Part shown: one piece after another, positions 35,248 through 44,978 of the stretch
Layout of the letters: each line of letters begins with the position of its first letter
Position numbering within the stretch: position 1 is the stretch's first letter
Source: Oceanobacillus indicireducens
GTDB lineage: Bacteria > Bacillota > Bacilli > Bacillales > Amphibacillaceae
Direction: 5' to 3'
DNA length: 64,000 bases
Assembly: GCF_014647195.1 (NCBI RefSeq)
Contig: NZ_BMOS01000006.1
Coordinates: 1 to 64,000, forward strand
Program-made: the position numbers and the translations under genes
Notes under the pieces: model-generated
Databases searched by the model: none
What the model was told of the DNA's origin: nothing
The model's input: the letters and a program-made list of their open reading frames with translations, nothing else

Positions 35248-35684
35248 GTTTTCCTCTCCTTGTATGTTTATTTTTGTGTTGCCTTGCTTGCAAAATCATC
35301 ATATCACAGCTTTTTTGTAATATTTACGGGAGAGATTTCCAATTGTTTTTTCATTTTACTAGAGGTTATAGAATTTGCGAAAAACATAAGTTTCCTATCG
35401 ATTTAGAGACCGTATAAAAATTGGAATAGAGGAAATTGCTAAGTGCTATGGCAGTTTTTGCTAGAAATACACCCTTGACACCCTCCAAATATCGAGTTTT
35501 TATTACAAAAAAGATGATTTTTTATTACAAGATATGAGAAAATGTAATTGAAATGTTACTTGATTTCCCCCCCTAAGCTGTTTTACGTTAAAGAGAGGCA
35601 GTTTATAATTGCAAGAGGACTATCTCATGAATGTATTGATTAATTCAACAAGAATAGATGAAATTACACATTGGAGGATTTAAC
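35248..35684 (+). promoter_or_regulatory. Intergenic region upstream of mreBH with candidate promoter
   Basis: A 437-bp gap between divergent genes. TTGACA (35475-35480) is followed after 17 bases by TTTTAT (35498-35503), a possible promoter for mreBH with a long 5' leader. The remainder is AT-rich with no repeat or frame that I can support. Confidence 0.4.
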
Positions 35685-36692
35685 ATGTTTTCAAATGCAG
35701 AAATTGGAATTGACTTAGGAACCGCAAATATCCTTATTTATTCAAAAACAAAAGGTGTCGTTTTAAATGAGCCGTCAGTTGTGGCGATTGATGTAAATAC
35801 AAAAGATGTTGTTGCAGTTGGTACAGAAGCAAAAGAAATGATCGGGAAAACACCGAAAAACATAATCCCAATTCGCCCGCTCCGGGACGGAGTCATTGCT
35901 GATTATGATGTTACCGCCCAGATGCTTAAAGTATTATTAAAGAAAGTAAGTAAGAAAATCGGCGTCTCCATGCGGAAGCCAACTGTTGTCGTCTGTACAC
36001 CGGCAGGCAGCACTGCTGTTGAGAGACGAGCGATTCATAATGCAATCACAAGCTTTGGTGCAAAAACGGTACATTTAATTGAAGAACCAGTCGCAGCTGC
36101 AATCGGAGCGGACCTCCCAGTAGACGAACCACTTGCAAGTGTTGTCGTTGATATCGGCGGAGGCACTTCGGAAGTCGGAATTATTTCCTTTGGTGGAGTC
36201 GTCTCCTCGAACTCGATTCGGGTCGGAGGAGATAATTTAGATGAAGAAATCATTCATTATATCCGGAAAACCTATAATGTTTTAATCGGGGAACGGACAG
36301 CCGAGAATATTAAAATGGAAATCGGCTATGCTCATCCGAACCATAAAGAGGACACGATGAGTATCCGCGGCCGAGATATGGTGACAGGCTTACCGAAAAC
36401 AATTGATATTACGTCAACCGAGATTCATGAGGCGATTAAAGAGCCACTCCTTAAAATTCTCGATGCAGTGAAGGCTACACTTGAAGACTGTCCACCGGAG
36501 TTAAGTGGAGATATTGTCGATCATGGCGTTGTTTTAACAGGCGGAGGATCCATGCTGCAAGGCATGAAAGAATGGCTTGCAAGCGAACTGAATGTCCCAG
36601 TGCACATGGCACCAAACCCGCTCGAAGCAGTCGCAATCGGCACAGGCAAATCCCTAAAAATCATCAACAAACTACAAAAAGCAGCAAAATAA
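35685..36692 (+). CDS. mreBH: Actin-like cell-shape protein MreBH
   Basis: 335 residues, exactly the length of B. subtilis MreBH. It forms membrane-associated filaments that direct lateral-wall synthesis (the LytE hydrolase in B. subtilis). Phosphate 1 [11 protein letters not shown], phosphate 2 [12 protein letters not shown] and adenosine motif [11 protein letters not shown] are intact. Start ATG 35685 follows GGAGG; the upstream in-frame ATG at 35658 has none. It is single and not part of an mreCD cluster, which also favours mreBH over mreB. Confidence 0.92.
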   Translation: MFSNAEIGIDLGTANILIYSKTKGVVLNEPSVVAIDVNTKDVVAVGTEAKEMIGKTPKNIIPIRPLRDGVIADYDVTAQMLKVLLKKVSKKIGVSMRKPTVVVCTPAGSTAVERRAIHNAITSFGAKTVHLIEEPVAAAIGADLPVDEPLASVVVDIGGGTSEVGIISFGGVVSSNSIRVGGDNLDEEIIHYIRKTYNVLIGERTAENIKMEIGYAHPNHKEDTMSIRGRDMVTGLPKTIDITSTEIHEAIKEPLLKILDAVKATLEDCPPELSGDIVDHGVVLTGGGSMLQGMKEWLASELNVPVHMAPNPLEAVAIGTGKSLKIINKLQKAAK

Positions 36693-36722
36693 CGGGACAT
36701 TGGGGTCAGAGCATTTGTCCCA
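36693..36722 (+). repeat. R3 REP-like hairpin, single unit
   Basis: CGGGACATTGGGGTCAGAGC then ATTTGTCCC, beginning on the base after the mreBH stop codon. Confidence 0.8.
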
Positions 36723-36732
36723 CTCGAAAAAT

Positions 36733-36769
36733 AAAAAGCCTTCCAAGCACTTACCTTGGAAGGCTTTTT
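36733..36769. terminator. Bidirectional terminator between mreBH and the lysine operon
   Basis: AAAAAGCCTTCCAAG / CTTGGAAGGCTTTTT perfect inverted repeat between convergent genes. Confidence 0.9.
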
Positions 36770-36784
36770 CATTCTATTCATAAC

Positions 36785-37933
36785 TTAAAGTAGCATTTCC
36801 TTTATTTCTATCCCTCTTTCTTTTAATGCAGCAATATACACTTCACCAGGGACTGCACGCTCAGGCGGATAGACCCCCCTCTTTGCAATCGTCCCTGCAG
36901 CGATTAGCTGAGCGACAATCGAAATCGTACTTGCTGTCACCCGTGCCATCGCGGTTATATTTCTGCTCGTATCCTTGAACGTCTGCATTTCGTACTGATA
37001 CGTTTGCGGCTCTCCTTTTTTCATTCCAGTAACGGCAACTCGGAGTAACACCGCATCCTCCTTGTCCCGAAGATCCACAATTGGATCAATCGCTTGTAAG
37101 ACAACTTTGCGCGGATTCACCTTTTTCCCTTCTACTTCCACTTCGATATCTTTTTTTGTCAAATTCAAGTCAACGAGTAATTTGAACTTTTCCGCATGAC
37201 CGGGATAGCGAATCGTCTTATACTCCAATGTCTGCACATCCGAATACGACTGGGTTAACGTCGAAGTTCCACCTGACGTATGAAATGCTTCTAATGGACC
37301 GAACTTTTCAAAATATATTTCCTCAACTTCTGATAAGGAAGGGATTAATTTTTGCTCTCCATCACGGATAATGAGTGACGGATCTGTATAATGGTCAAAA
37401 ACTCCCTCCATCGAGAACACATGATTGTATCCAAGTGGCGGCTCGGGACGAACTGGAATCCCGCCCACGTAAAGCTTAATTTCCTTTAGTTGGTCAAGTT
37501 TGCTTGCCCCGTAACCCGTAAGAATATTAATCATCCCTGGCGCAACACCTAAGTCAGGAATAATTGTAACTCCTTTACTCCTCGCCCTGTCATCTAAACT
37601 TAATACCCGGTCTGTCATCCCGCCAATGTGTCCACCTAAATCCACTACATGTGTACCAACATCTATTCCCGCCCCCGCAACCATTTCATTAAAGGAATAA
37701 AAAAGCGCATTAACGACGACATCAAACCGCTTCATAAACTTGCCTAATTCATCGGGGTCACTTGCATCAACCTTATCCGTAACAAGTTTTTTCGAATCAA
37801 TTGTTTGCTCCGCTCGCTTCAGCTTCCCCGAATCAACATCCGCGAGTCCTACAACTTGTACGTCTCTACTGTTCACTAAATCCCTTGCTGCTTCCGTCCC
37901 CATCAATCCAGAACCAAGCACACCGATTTTCAT
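36785..37933 (-). CDS. L-lysine 6-dehydrogenase (saccharopine dehydrogenase-like)
   Basis: 382 residues. N-terminal Rossmann fold ([16 protein letters not shown]), then [38 protein letters not shown] and [10 protein letters not shown], which closely resemble Geobacillus lysine 6-dehydrogenase. That enzyme oxidises lysine with NAD to 2-aminoadipate semialdehyde. Start ATG 37933 after GGGGGG; MQ of the longer form falls in the site. The adjacent aldehyde dehydrogenase (34 bp upstream) would oxidise the product, which strengthens the call. A generic saccharopine-family reductase remains possible. Confidence 0.82.
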   Translation of the reverse strand: MKIGVLGSGLMGTEAARDLVNSRDVQVVGLADVDSGKLKRAEQTIDSKKLVTDKVDASDPDELGKFMKRFDVVVNALFYSFNEMVAGAGIDVGTHVVDLGGHIGGMTDRVLSLDDRARSKGVTIIPDLGVAPGMINILTGYGASKLDQLKEIKLYVGGIPVRPEPPLGYNHVFSMEGVFDHYTDPSLIIRDGEQKLIPSLSEVEEIYFEKFGPLEAFHTSGGTSTLTQSYSDVQTLEYKTIRYPGHAEKFKLLVDLNLTKKDIEVEVEGKKVNPRKVVLQAIDPIVDLRDKEDAVLLRVAVTGMKKGEPQTYQYEMQTFKDTSRNITAMARVTASTISIVAQLIAAGTIAKRGVYPPERAVPGEVYIAALKERGIEIKEMLL

Positions 37934-37966
37934 CTGCATCCCCCCGTGTGTATGTGTTATAAACTA

Positions 37967-39451
37967 TCATTCTTCCACATCAATTTGGGCACGCTGCAAT
38001 TTCCCGCTGTAATCAACATAGACCGCTTTCCATTCAGTAAATACATCTAAAGCCTGGACACCAGAATCACGGTGGCCATTCCCCGTTCCTTTCGTTCCCC
38101 CAAACGGTAAATGAATTTCAGCACCTGTTGTTCCTGCGTTCACATAAACAATTCCTGTATCCAAATCCTGCTTCGCCTGGAAGACTCGATTAACGTCCTG
38201 AGTAAAAATTGAACTTGATAGCCCGTACGCTACCCCATTATTCACCTCTATCGCTTCCGCAAAACTTTTTACAGGTATAACGGAAACAACCGGTCCAAAT
38301 ATTTCTTCCTGGGCAATGCGCATCGAACTTGTGGCATCTGTAAATAATGTCGGTTCAAAATAATATCCTTTAGTATAGGAATTCCCTGTAAGCACGCGTC
38401 CGCCAGCGAGTAATTTCGCCCCTTCTTCCTTTCCAATCTCGATATAACGCTCAATCTTTTCAAGGCCTGCTTGATTAATAATCGGTCCGACTTTAATACC
38501 TTCTTGCAAACCATCACCAATCGTCAAACCTTTCATCGCCTTTAAGAGGCGTGTTTCAAATTCTTCCTTCACCGCTTCATGGACAATAACCCGACTGCAT
38601 GCTGTACAGCGCTGGCCACTTGTCCCAAATGCACTCCAAACGACCCCTTCAACTGCTAAATCAAGATCGGCATCATCCATCACAATAACCGCATTCTTTC
38701 CGCCCATTTCAAGAGACACTTTCTTTAGTTGTCTTCCACAATCAGCAGCGATATTGCGACCAACCTCATTCGATCCCGTAAAGGAAATCACCCGGATATC
38801 TTCATGATGCACCATCGCATCCCCAACTGTACGACCTGTCCCAAATACAACATTGATCACCCCTTTAGGTAACCCAGCATCTTCAAAAATCTTCGCCAGT
38901 TCATAAGCCATGATTGGTGTCTCTGTTGCCGGTTTCCAGACGACAGCATTTCCTGCGACAATCGCCGGAAAGGACTTCCATGTCGCAATCGCAATCGGAA
39001 AATTCCACGGCGTAATAATGGCTACAACACCTATTGGCGCCCGCTCGCTCATCGCGAATTTATCCGGCAATTCCGCTGGGGTCGTTTGACCGAATAACCG
39101 TCTTCCCTCCCCCGCCATATAAAACGCCATATCAATTCCTTCTTGGACTTCTCCTCTCGCCTCTTCCAGCACCTTACCATTTTCCATTGTAAGGAGACGG
39201 GAGAGGTGCTCCTTTTTCTCCTTCATGAGTGAACCGACCCGGTAAAGAATCTCGGCTCGCTGTGGTGCTGGGACAAGCGCCCATTTTTTCTGGGAGCGTT
39301 TCGCTGCTGCTACCGCTTCGTCAACGTCTATTTTTTCCGATAGAGGCACTTGGGCGATTTCCTCACCTGTTGCGGGATTAAATACAGACGTCCGATTCTC
39401 AGCATCTACCCATTCACCAGCAATATAATTTTGCAATACTTTTTCTTCCAT
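37967..39451 (-). CDS. Aldehyde dehydrogenase, probably 2-aminoadipate semialdehyde dehydrogenase
   Basis: 494 residues, ALDH superfamily. TPWNFPIAI (NAD site), FTGSNEVGR, LEMGGKNAVIV (Glu general base), GQRCTACSR (catalytic Cys near 287) and the C-terminal PFGGTKGTGNGHR. Start ATG 39451 after AAGGAGG. It is the first gene of a two-gene unit with lysine 6-dehydrogenase, so the aldehyde is probably aminoadipate semialdehyde/piperideine-6-carboxylate. By itself the sequence also fits other ALDHs. Confidence 0.85.
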   Translation of the reverse strand: MEEKVLQNYIAGEWVDAENRTSVFNPATGEEIAQVPLSEKIDVDEAVAAAKRSQKKWALVPAPQRAEILYRVGSLMKEKKEHLSRLLTMENGKVLEEARGEVQEGIDMAFYMAGEGRRLFGQTTPAELPDKFAMSERAPIGVVAIITPWNFPIAIATWKSFPAIVAGNAVVWKPATETPIMAYELAKIFEDAGLPKGVINVVFGTGRTVGDAMVHHEDIRVISFTGSNEVGRNIAADCGRQLKKVSLEMGGKNAVIVMDDADLDLAVEGVVWSAFGTSGQRCTACSRVIVHEAVKEEFETRLLKAMKGLTIGDGLQEGIKVGPIINQAGLEKIERYIEIGKEEGAKLLAGGRVLTGNSYTKGYYFEPTLFTDATSSMRIAQEEIFGPVVSVIPVKSFAEAIEVNNGVAYGLSSSIFTQDVNRVFQAKQDLDTGIVYVNAGTTGAEIHLPFGGTKGTGNGHRDSGVQALDVFTEWKAVYVDYSGKLQRAQIDVEE

Positions 39452-39660
39452 GTTAAAAAACCTCCTTCTATATTCTACTTTTATAATAGGAAAGCATGCT
39501 TCAAACTTTAGTTTTTTTATCAACCCCAACTGAAAGCGATTACAACCCTATATACTATATTCGATATTTCTTTGCTTTTTCCTGTTTCCTGTGTAAAATT
39601 ACCAATAAGCCTAACGGAAATATACGGAAATCACGCTTATTCAAGTTCAAGGGAGGAATA

Positions 39661-40332
39661 ATGTTGCAGCTTGTTACGGTAGACTTTGACGGAACTTTAT
39701 TTCAAGGGGATTCTTTTAAACTAATGTTCCAGGCAGGAAGGAAAGAGTTCGGTATTAAGGAATTGGCAACCGTATTAATCGGCACAGCCCAAGCCTTATT
39801 TCTAGGAATAACAAGAGGAAAACATGCGCTTCGGATTCATTTCTTCCAAGCGTTCGCCAAAACCTTCAAAGGTAAAACGGAAGAAGAGCTTGCTAGCTTT
39901 TTCGATGAGTTGATTGCAGCTGGAAGAAATCAGATTAATGAACCGCTTGTACATAAAATAAAAGAACATCAAGAAAGCGGCAAACAAGTCATTATTTTAT
40001 CCGGGGCATTAAAGCCATTTTTAGATGCATTGATTGAAAAACTTGGGCTTACCGTTACAACAATCGGTACAGAATTGCTCTTTGATCAAGATGGAAGATG
40101 CACTGGGGCAACTGGTCCTGTCATTAACGGAGAAGAAAAGGTACGAGCAGTCGCCAATTGGTTGGATAAACTTCAACTTGATCCCGAAGAAACAGAGATT
40201 TGGGCATATGCAGATAGTGAAAGTGATATTCCCCTCCTCCATTTTGTCGATAAACCGATTATCGTTAACCCAAAGGATGGGATGCGTGAAGTGGCCAAAG
40301 CGAAACAATGGCCGATTTTTGGAGAGAATTAA
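39661..40332 (+). CDS. HAD-IB family phosphatase
   Basis: 223 residues. Motif I TVDFDGTLF (nucleophile Asp near residue 7), motif II IILSGALKPF (Ser), motif III Lys near GEEKVRA and motif IV YADSESDIPLL place it with phosphoserine-phosphatase-like HAD-IB enzymes; substrate unknown. Start ATG 39661 follows GGGAGG; the longer ORF overlaps the divergent promoter region. A hairpin follows. Confidence 0.85.
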   Translation: MLQLVTVDFDGTLFQGDSFKLMFQAGRKEFGIKELATVLIGTAQALFLGITRGKHALRIHFFQAFAKTFKGKTEEELASFFDELIAAGRNQINEPLVHKIKEHQESGKQVIILSGALKPFLDALIEKLGLTVTTIGTELLFDQDGRCTGATGPVINGEEKVRAVANWLDKLQLDPEETEIWAYADSESDIPLLHFVDKPIIVNPKDGMREVAKAKQWPIFGEN

Positions 40333-40350
40333 TAGAACAGAAAGGAGAAA

Positions 40351-40384
40351 GACCGTCCATACTTCAGCCTCGTATGGAGCGGTC
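40351..40384. terminator. Terminator between HAD gene and tldE
   Basis: GACCGTCCATAC / GTATGGA.CGGTC inverted repeat followed by TTTTC. Confidence 0.7.
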
Positions 40385-40402
40385 ATTTTCCCTCTTCACA
40401 TC

Positions 40403-41758
40403 CTAATCAAACGTAACTGCCAAGCCCTTAAGTTTAAGGGACGGGGATCCAATATAACCAGAACTACTCATTGGTGAAAATTCAAGATCCGCCCCGACCT
40501 CTTCAATATCTTGTAAAACTTCAAAAAAGTTTCCAGCAACCGTCATAAGTGTCGTTGGGCCAATGATTTTTCCGTTCTTTACATAAAATCCATTAGCTGC
40601 AAGGGAGAAATCACCAGAAATTGGATCGGCCCCAGAATGGAGTCCGGCTAAATCAGTTATGATGATACCTTCTTCCAGATTTCCATATAACGCTTCATAC
40701 ATTTTTTCCGTTGGCACGACATACAAGTTCGATGGACTGACACCAATCGTTTCTTTATAAGATGATTTATACCCATGCCCTGTAGAATTAACACCATCTT
40801 TTTTTGCTGTTTTTAAATTATGGAAAAAGGATACCAGTTTCCCATTCTCTACTAAGTTCAGTTCATTTGTTGGCACACCTTCTGAATCAAAGTTCCCACT
40901 ATGCGTTCCCTCCGGTAAAAAGGGATTATCCAATAATGTAACTTGTTTTGATGCTATTTTTTCATCCAGCTTTCCTTTTAATCTTGACTCGCCCTTTTGA
41001 ACCGCTTCTGCAGAGAAAGAGGATGCAAAGGTTGCGACGAGTGAAGCTGCAGCAGTATTTTTTAGAATGACTGGATAATTTTTATTAGGATAAGCCTGTT
41101 CACCAAGCTGGCTTAAGCTCTTTTCAACTGCTTCTTTCGCTATTTTTTCGGCATCTAGTGCAGCAAAGTCCTTTGTTATTTTAAAATACAAATCAGACTT
41201 AATTTCCTCGCCCTCTTTTACGACGACAGAAAAGATGACGGATAAGAAATTATTTCGATCGTGTAGCGTTAATCCCTTATTATTAAACAATCCTTTTTCA
41301 ATCGATTCATCCTGTATCGCAGCGTAATCCGTTTGAGAAACCCGGGGATCATAGGCATAAATTTTCTTTTCAACTTCTTTTAGGAATGCAATTTTTTCTT
41401 CCGCTGTTACATGTTGTAATGCTGTAGAGTAATAATCTGTCTTTTGGTAATCTGCACCTTCACCTGTAAAAAGTTCTTCGGGCTCACCTTCTAGTAACGG
41501 CGCATTTTCCTGAATACTTTTTAATAAAAAGGCAATAGAATCCTCATCCAGCTTCTCAGTATAGGCATAACCCATCTGCCCGTTGTAGAGCCCACGCACA
41601 GAAACACCGTTTACAGTCGATGATTCATACCCGTCTATTTCACCTTTAAAGATTTTCACAGAGAATTTTTCCTGTTTCTCATAATATAATTCTAAATCTG
41701 TAAACCCTAATTTTTCACCTTCTGTAAAAAGCTGCTTGCGAAATGTTGTTAAATCCAT
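40403..41758 (-). CDS. pmbA: TldE/PmbA family protein (metalloprotease partner subunit)
   Basis: 451 residues. TldE forms a heterodimer with TldD that degrades unfolded peptides and matures some modified peptides; this subunit lacks the HExxxH zinc motif, as expected. Typical are YGNLEEGIIITDLAGLHSGA and PISGDFSLAANGFYVKNGK near the C-terminus. The ATG directly abuts the tldD stop (no gap), so the two are co-translated. Confidence 0.9.
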   Translation of the reverse strand: MDLTTFRKQLFTEGEKLGFTDLELYYEKQEKFSVKIFKGEIDGYESSTVNGVSVRGLYNGQMGYAYTEKLDEDSIAFLLKSIQENAPLLEGEPEELFTGEGADYQKTDYYSTALQHVTAEEKIAFLKEVEKKIYAYDPRVSQTDYAAIQDESIEKGLFNNKGLTLHDRNNFLSVIFSVVVKEGEEIKSDLYFKITKDFAALDAEKIAKEAVEKSLSQLGEQAYPNKNYPVILKNTAAASLVATFASSFSAEAVQKGESRLKGKLDEKIASKQVTLLDNPFLPEGTHSGNFDSEGVPTNELNLVENGKLVSFFHNLKTAKKDGVNSTGHGYKSSYKETIGVSPSNLYVVPTEKMYEALYGNLEEGIIITDLAGLHSGADPISGDFSLAANGFYVKNGKIIGPTTLMTVAGNFFEVLQDIEEVGADLEFSPMSSSGYIGSPSLKLKGLAVTFD

Positions 41759-43153
41759 TTAGTTTGCCTCCCTTCCACCGACAGTAATCTCACTTACGCG
41801 TAGCATCGGCTGGCCAACATTAACTGGAATGCTTCCGCTTGATGCACCGCACATACCGGCACCATGGCCTAGGTTATTGCCAACCATATCTACCTTTTGA
41901 ATCGTTTTTGCCCCATTTCCAACCAAGGTTGCTCCACGTATTGGCTTGTCAATCTTTCCATTTTTCACCATATATGCTTCATTTACAGCAAAGTTATAAT
42001 CACCCGTTGCTGGATTGACCGAGCCGCCACCCATATATTTCGCATAGATGCCATGCTCCGTATTTGCAATGATTTCTTCAGGTGTAGACTCTCCTGGCGC
42101 GATATACGTATTCGTCATTCGAGACGTTGGAGCGAATTTATAAGACTCCCTTCGTCCCGAACCGGTCGATTCCGCTTCCATTCTTCTGCCATTAAATTTA
42201 TCAATCATATATCCTTTTAAAATTCCATTTTCAATCAGTACGTTCTTTCTTGCCTTTTCCCCCTCATCATCGATATTAATGGATCCCCATTCATTCGGTA
42301 TCGTACCATCATCAATATATGTAACAAGGTCTGAGGCAACTTGTTCACCAATCTTACCTGCAAATACCGAATTATTTTTCGCAACAGCTTCCGCCTCTAA
42401 TCCATGACCGCATGCTTCATGGAAAATAACACCGCCAAATTCATTATCGATAATAACCGGGAATTTCCCGCTTGGTGCAGGGTCTGCATGAAGCATTGTG
42501 ACAGCTATCCGGGCTGCTTCTTTTGCATAATGATTGAGATCCAGTCCTTCGATGAATTCAAACCCTTGATATGCACCCGGCCCATAAAATCCTGTCTGCA
42601 TGTCAGTTCCGTCCGTTGCAACAGCTGCAATCGCCATCCTGCTTCGTACTCGTTTGTCTTCTACAAAAATCCCTTCTGAATTAGCGATTAATACATGTTG
42701 TTCTTCGTCGATCAACCTGATAATTGCCTGAGCGATAGCTGGATCATAATTGCTTACAATTTCACTTGCATCCCTTAATACAGCTAATTTACGGTTTTTC
42801 TCCACACTGTTCGGCATCAACTGAATCGGATGTGCTGTTTCAAACGATTGTTTTTCCAGTGGTAATATGATGTCCTTTTTACTGTTCGCCCCTTGAAGTG
42901 CTTTTGCTGCTGTTTTTGCAGCTTTTACAAGCCCTTCCTCGGAATAGTCGTTTGTATATGCATAGACACTCTGAAGCCCTTTAAAAATCCGAATCCCCAC
43001 ACCAAAATCACGTCCAGCTAAGCTTTTTTCTAATTTCCCGCCTTGATGATGCATGTTATTCGTAAAGCGGTCTTCCACAAATACTTCAGAAAAGTCTCCA
43101 CCCGTTGTAAGTGCGGCAGAAATTACATTTTCAACTAATGTCTTATCAAGCAT
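41759..43153 (-). CDS. tldD: Zinc metalloprotease TldD
   Basis: 464 residues. HEACGHGLEAEAVAKN near residue 247 is the HExxxH zinc motif; the third ligand Cys is expected in the C-terminal GHGAGMCGASSG region. It acts with TldE as a tubular heterodimer that cleaves unstructured peptides. No peptide precursor gene is visible nearby, so a general proteolytic role is likely. Confidence 0.92.
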   Translation of the reverse strand: MLDKTLVENVISAALTTGGDFSEVFVEDRFTNNMHHQGGKLEKSLAGRDFGVGIRIFKGLQSVYAYTNDYSEEGLVKAAKTAAKALQGANSKKDIILPLEKQSFETAHPIQLMPNSVEKNRKLAVLRDASEIVSNYDPAIAQAIIRLIDEEQHVLIANSEGIFVEDKRVRSRMAIAAVATDGTDMQTGFYGPGAYQGFEFIEGLDLNHYAKEAARIAVTMLHADPAPSGKFPVIIDNEFGGVIFHEACGHGLEAEAVAKNNSVFAGKIGEQVASDLVTYIDDGTIPNEWGSINIDDEGEKARKNVLIENGILKGYMIDKFNGRRMEAESTGSGRRESYKFAPTSRMTNTYIAPGESTPEEIIANTEHGIYAKYMGGGSVNPATGDYNFAVNEAYMVKNGKIDKPIRGATLVGNGAKTIQKVDMVGNNLGHGAGMCGASSGSIPVNVGQPMLRVSEITVGGREAN

Positions 43154-43331
43154 ATGATTCCTCCTTTTTAAACTTTTCTAAAAATACATACACTTATTAT
43201 ACTGCAATGAATGCTTGACTGGAAAGGGAAATGAAGTTGAATTTTTAACGTCTGAAGTTTTTGTTTTAGTTAAAGAAAAAGCCTTGATGTAACAGGATTT
43301 TCTTGATAGAAAGATAGTCTAGGGGTTTTTG

Positions 43332-43340
43332 TGGTATAAT
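43332..43340 (+). promoter_or_regulatory. Extended -10 promoter of the toxin candidate
   Basis: TGG followed by TATAAT (43335-43340), an extended -10 that needs little -35 contact. Located about 70 bp before the toxin ribosome site. Confidence 0.65.
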
Positions 43341-43421
43341 GGAAACTTACATTTCTTCACTTTATCAATTTTTTGATGAAGGACAGGGCGGTTGGAGTTA
43401 CCGCGAAAAAGGGGGATTTCT

Positions 43422-43514
43422 ACGACAACATTCCAATCTTTAATGATTTCTTTTTCTACTATGATCATTGCGTTAATCGTAGTCCTTGTCGCTATTTTTA
43501 ACACAAAAAAATAG
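43422..43514 (+). CDS. Candidate type I toxin, holin-like small hydrophobic peptide
   Basis: 30 codons if read from ACG 43422, which sits 6 bases after the GGGGG ribosome site, where relatives have ATG. The frame begins TTTFQSLMISF and ends with a lone hydrophobic helix and FNTKK, resembling the holin-like BsrE/BsrG/TxpA toxin family. The first in-frame ATG (43443) would leave 23 residues without a ribosome site. A GCGGT/ACCGC hairpin (43388-43404) lies just before the ribosome site. An antisense RNA candidate overlaps the 3' end. Either a low-efficiency ACG start or an inactivated start codon. Confidence 0.55.
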   Translation, partial: TTTFQSLMISFSTMIIALIVVLVAIFNTKK

Positions 43515-43549
43515 CCCCCTGTTCGCCAAATGGCTAAGGGCTATTTTTT
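43507..43549 (-). terminator. Terminator of the antisense RNA candidate
   Basis: AAAAAATAGCCC / GGGCTATTTTTT inverted repeat with T runs on both strands. The toxin stop codon lies within the left arm. Confidence 0.7.
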
Positions 43550-43599
43550 CTTTGTATATTAGATAACGCCACTCCCTGTTAAGAGAATGGATATCTACT

Positions 43600-43629
43600 T
43601 GACCACAGTTACAGCTGTGGTCATTTTTT
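43600..43629 (+). terminator. Terminator of the toxin mRNA candidate
   Basis: GACCACAG / CTGTGGTC stem followed by six T on the plus strand. Confidence 0.75.
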
Positions 43630-43789
43630 ATTATATGTTCTGTTACTATTATAATACCACATTTTTACCCAAAATACACAAACTAATAATTTTGATTGAA
43701 AAATATAATAACTAATTTCTGGAGGTCCGCAGTCCCGAAACCTCTCGCACCTGCTGAGCGGCTGGTGAGCCTCACCTCCTCTGGCAACT

Positions 43790-43995
43790 GTCAGTTTTAT
43801 TTTCCCATTACCGTTTCATCTGGCTTAATGGGAAAACAACTGAGGGTTATTTTCCCATTAGGATGTTCTTCTTACTTTAACGGGAAAACAATAGGGAATT
43901 ATTTTCCTATTAGCGCGCTTACCTTGCTCTAATAAGAAAACAAACGATTCCTATTTTCCCATACGTATGATTATCTTACTTAATTGGGAAAGTAT
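43790..43995 (-). repeat. R4 52-bp tandem repeat, second array (about 4 units)
   Basis: TTTCCCATTA-type markers at 43801, 43851, 43903 and 43955 give spacings of 50, 52 and 52. Units contain TTATTTTCCCATTA and TTAATGGGAAAACAA, the same quasi-palindrome seen at 16680-17345, here in a more diverged form. The bases before it (43700-43790) contain short GC-rich stems but no gene. Confidence 0.75.
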
Positions 43996-44196
43996 CCGTC
44001 CGCCGGGCAACTGAACGGTAATCAGGGCACTAAAATAATAGCCGAGCAAGATACTTACGTTGAATGAATTTATATCCTGAAACTTCATGGAAAGATTCTT
44101 TATTATTGAAACCAATCCACTCTTTTTTTCGTATTCAAAAGAGAAAGATAACGATCATTATCCTCCAAAATTGATTGAATACAAGGGGCTGTTATT

Positions 44197-44865
44197 ATGT
44201 TGCGTCTATTACGGAATTGGCGTCACCAGCGGAAAATAGGTAAAGTTAAACCCGGTGATGGACACGCTTTAAAAGCCTACCGCTTTTATCACTTGCTTTC
44301 CCGGTCACTTTTTTATATCCGATTAGATGAAATTGATGGGAATTCTCACACCTATACGGTTGACGTCAATTATTTTAGTGAAGAATCGAAAGCCGATATG
44401 TACCGCGATGGTAAACATATCGCTACATCTAAGCTGCCTGCAGCTTTTCCAGTGCCCGGGGGATTTATTGAAGTTGCAACGACGACTTATGGACTGAGCC
44501 GTATGCATTTTATTCCTGAGGAAGGAAGCGAACAACAACTTAGTCCATACCCCGGCTCTACAGAAGGACTCCGGATGAGGTTTGATCAGCGCTTTCCAAG
44601 GATAAGCAAGACAATTGGAATCCTAGCTATTATTATTTTGCTTGCATCAATTATACTTGGATTACCTCAACTTATCGCCCTTATTACTGAAATTCCCTTT
44701 GTCCAGGAATATATCGGGACATTCGAATCTCCTATTATGCTACCAGGCTGGTTAAATACGTTCCTAGCTATCTCCGGGGCCTTGGCAGCATTTGAACGTG
44801 CTCTCACGCTCCGAAACCATTGGCTAATTGATATGGACACCAATTTATGGGATGACTTCGACTAA
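44197..44865 (+). CDS. Membrane protein of unknown function
   Basis: 222 residues, not recognised. A soluble N-terminal part (1-145) contains FYHLLSRSLFYIRLDE and a beta-rich stretch with YTVDVNYFSEE; two hydrophobic segments follow (about 146-168 and 185-205), ending in a short acidic tail WDDFD. No signal peptide, so the N-terminal part is probably cytosolic. AAGGGG precedes the ATG. It is monocistronic. Confidence 0.65.
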   Translation: MLRLLRNWRHQRKIGKVKPGDGHALKAYRFYHLLSRSLFYIRLDEIDGNSHTYTVDVNYFSEESKADMYRDGKHIATSKLPAAFPVPGGFIEVATTTYGLSRMHFIPEEGSEQQLSPYPGSTEGLRMRFDQRFPRISKTIGILAIIILLASIILGLPQLIALITEIPFVQEYIGTFESPIMLPGWLNTFLAISGALAAFERALTLRNHWLIDMDTNLWDDFD

Positions 44866-44978
44866 TCAACATTTGATTTCACCTAAAATATGAAAGCTAA
44901 TCATCTATAACAAACGCCCGTAGTCTTTGAAGTATGTAGCTAGACATCATTATTTAAATAATGAGTTTTGTGTAAACT

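Larger units (their letters stand above)
43507..43641 (-). ncRNA. Candidate antitoxin antisense RNA
   Basis: On the minus strand two TATAAT -10 sequences lie at 43648-43653 and 43630-43635. A transcript from there would run to the terminator at 43507-43549 and would cover the 3' end of the toxin mRNA, which terminates at 43600-43629. This overlapping 3' arrangement is that of bsrG/SR4 and txpA/RatA. The start point is inferred. Confidence 0.45.

Noticed and set aside
43319-43504. 61-codon minus-strand frame opposite the toxin candidate
   Set aside because: No ribosome site, and it is the antisense of the toxin frame and its promoter.
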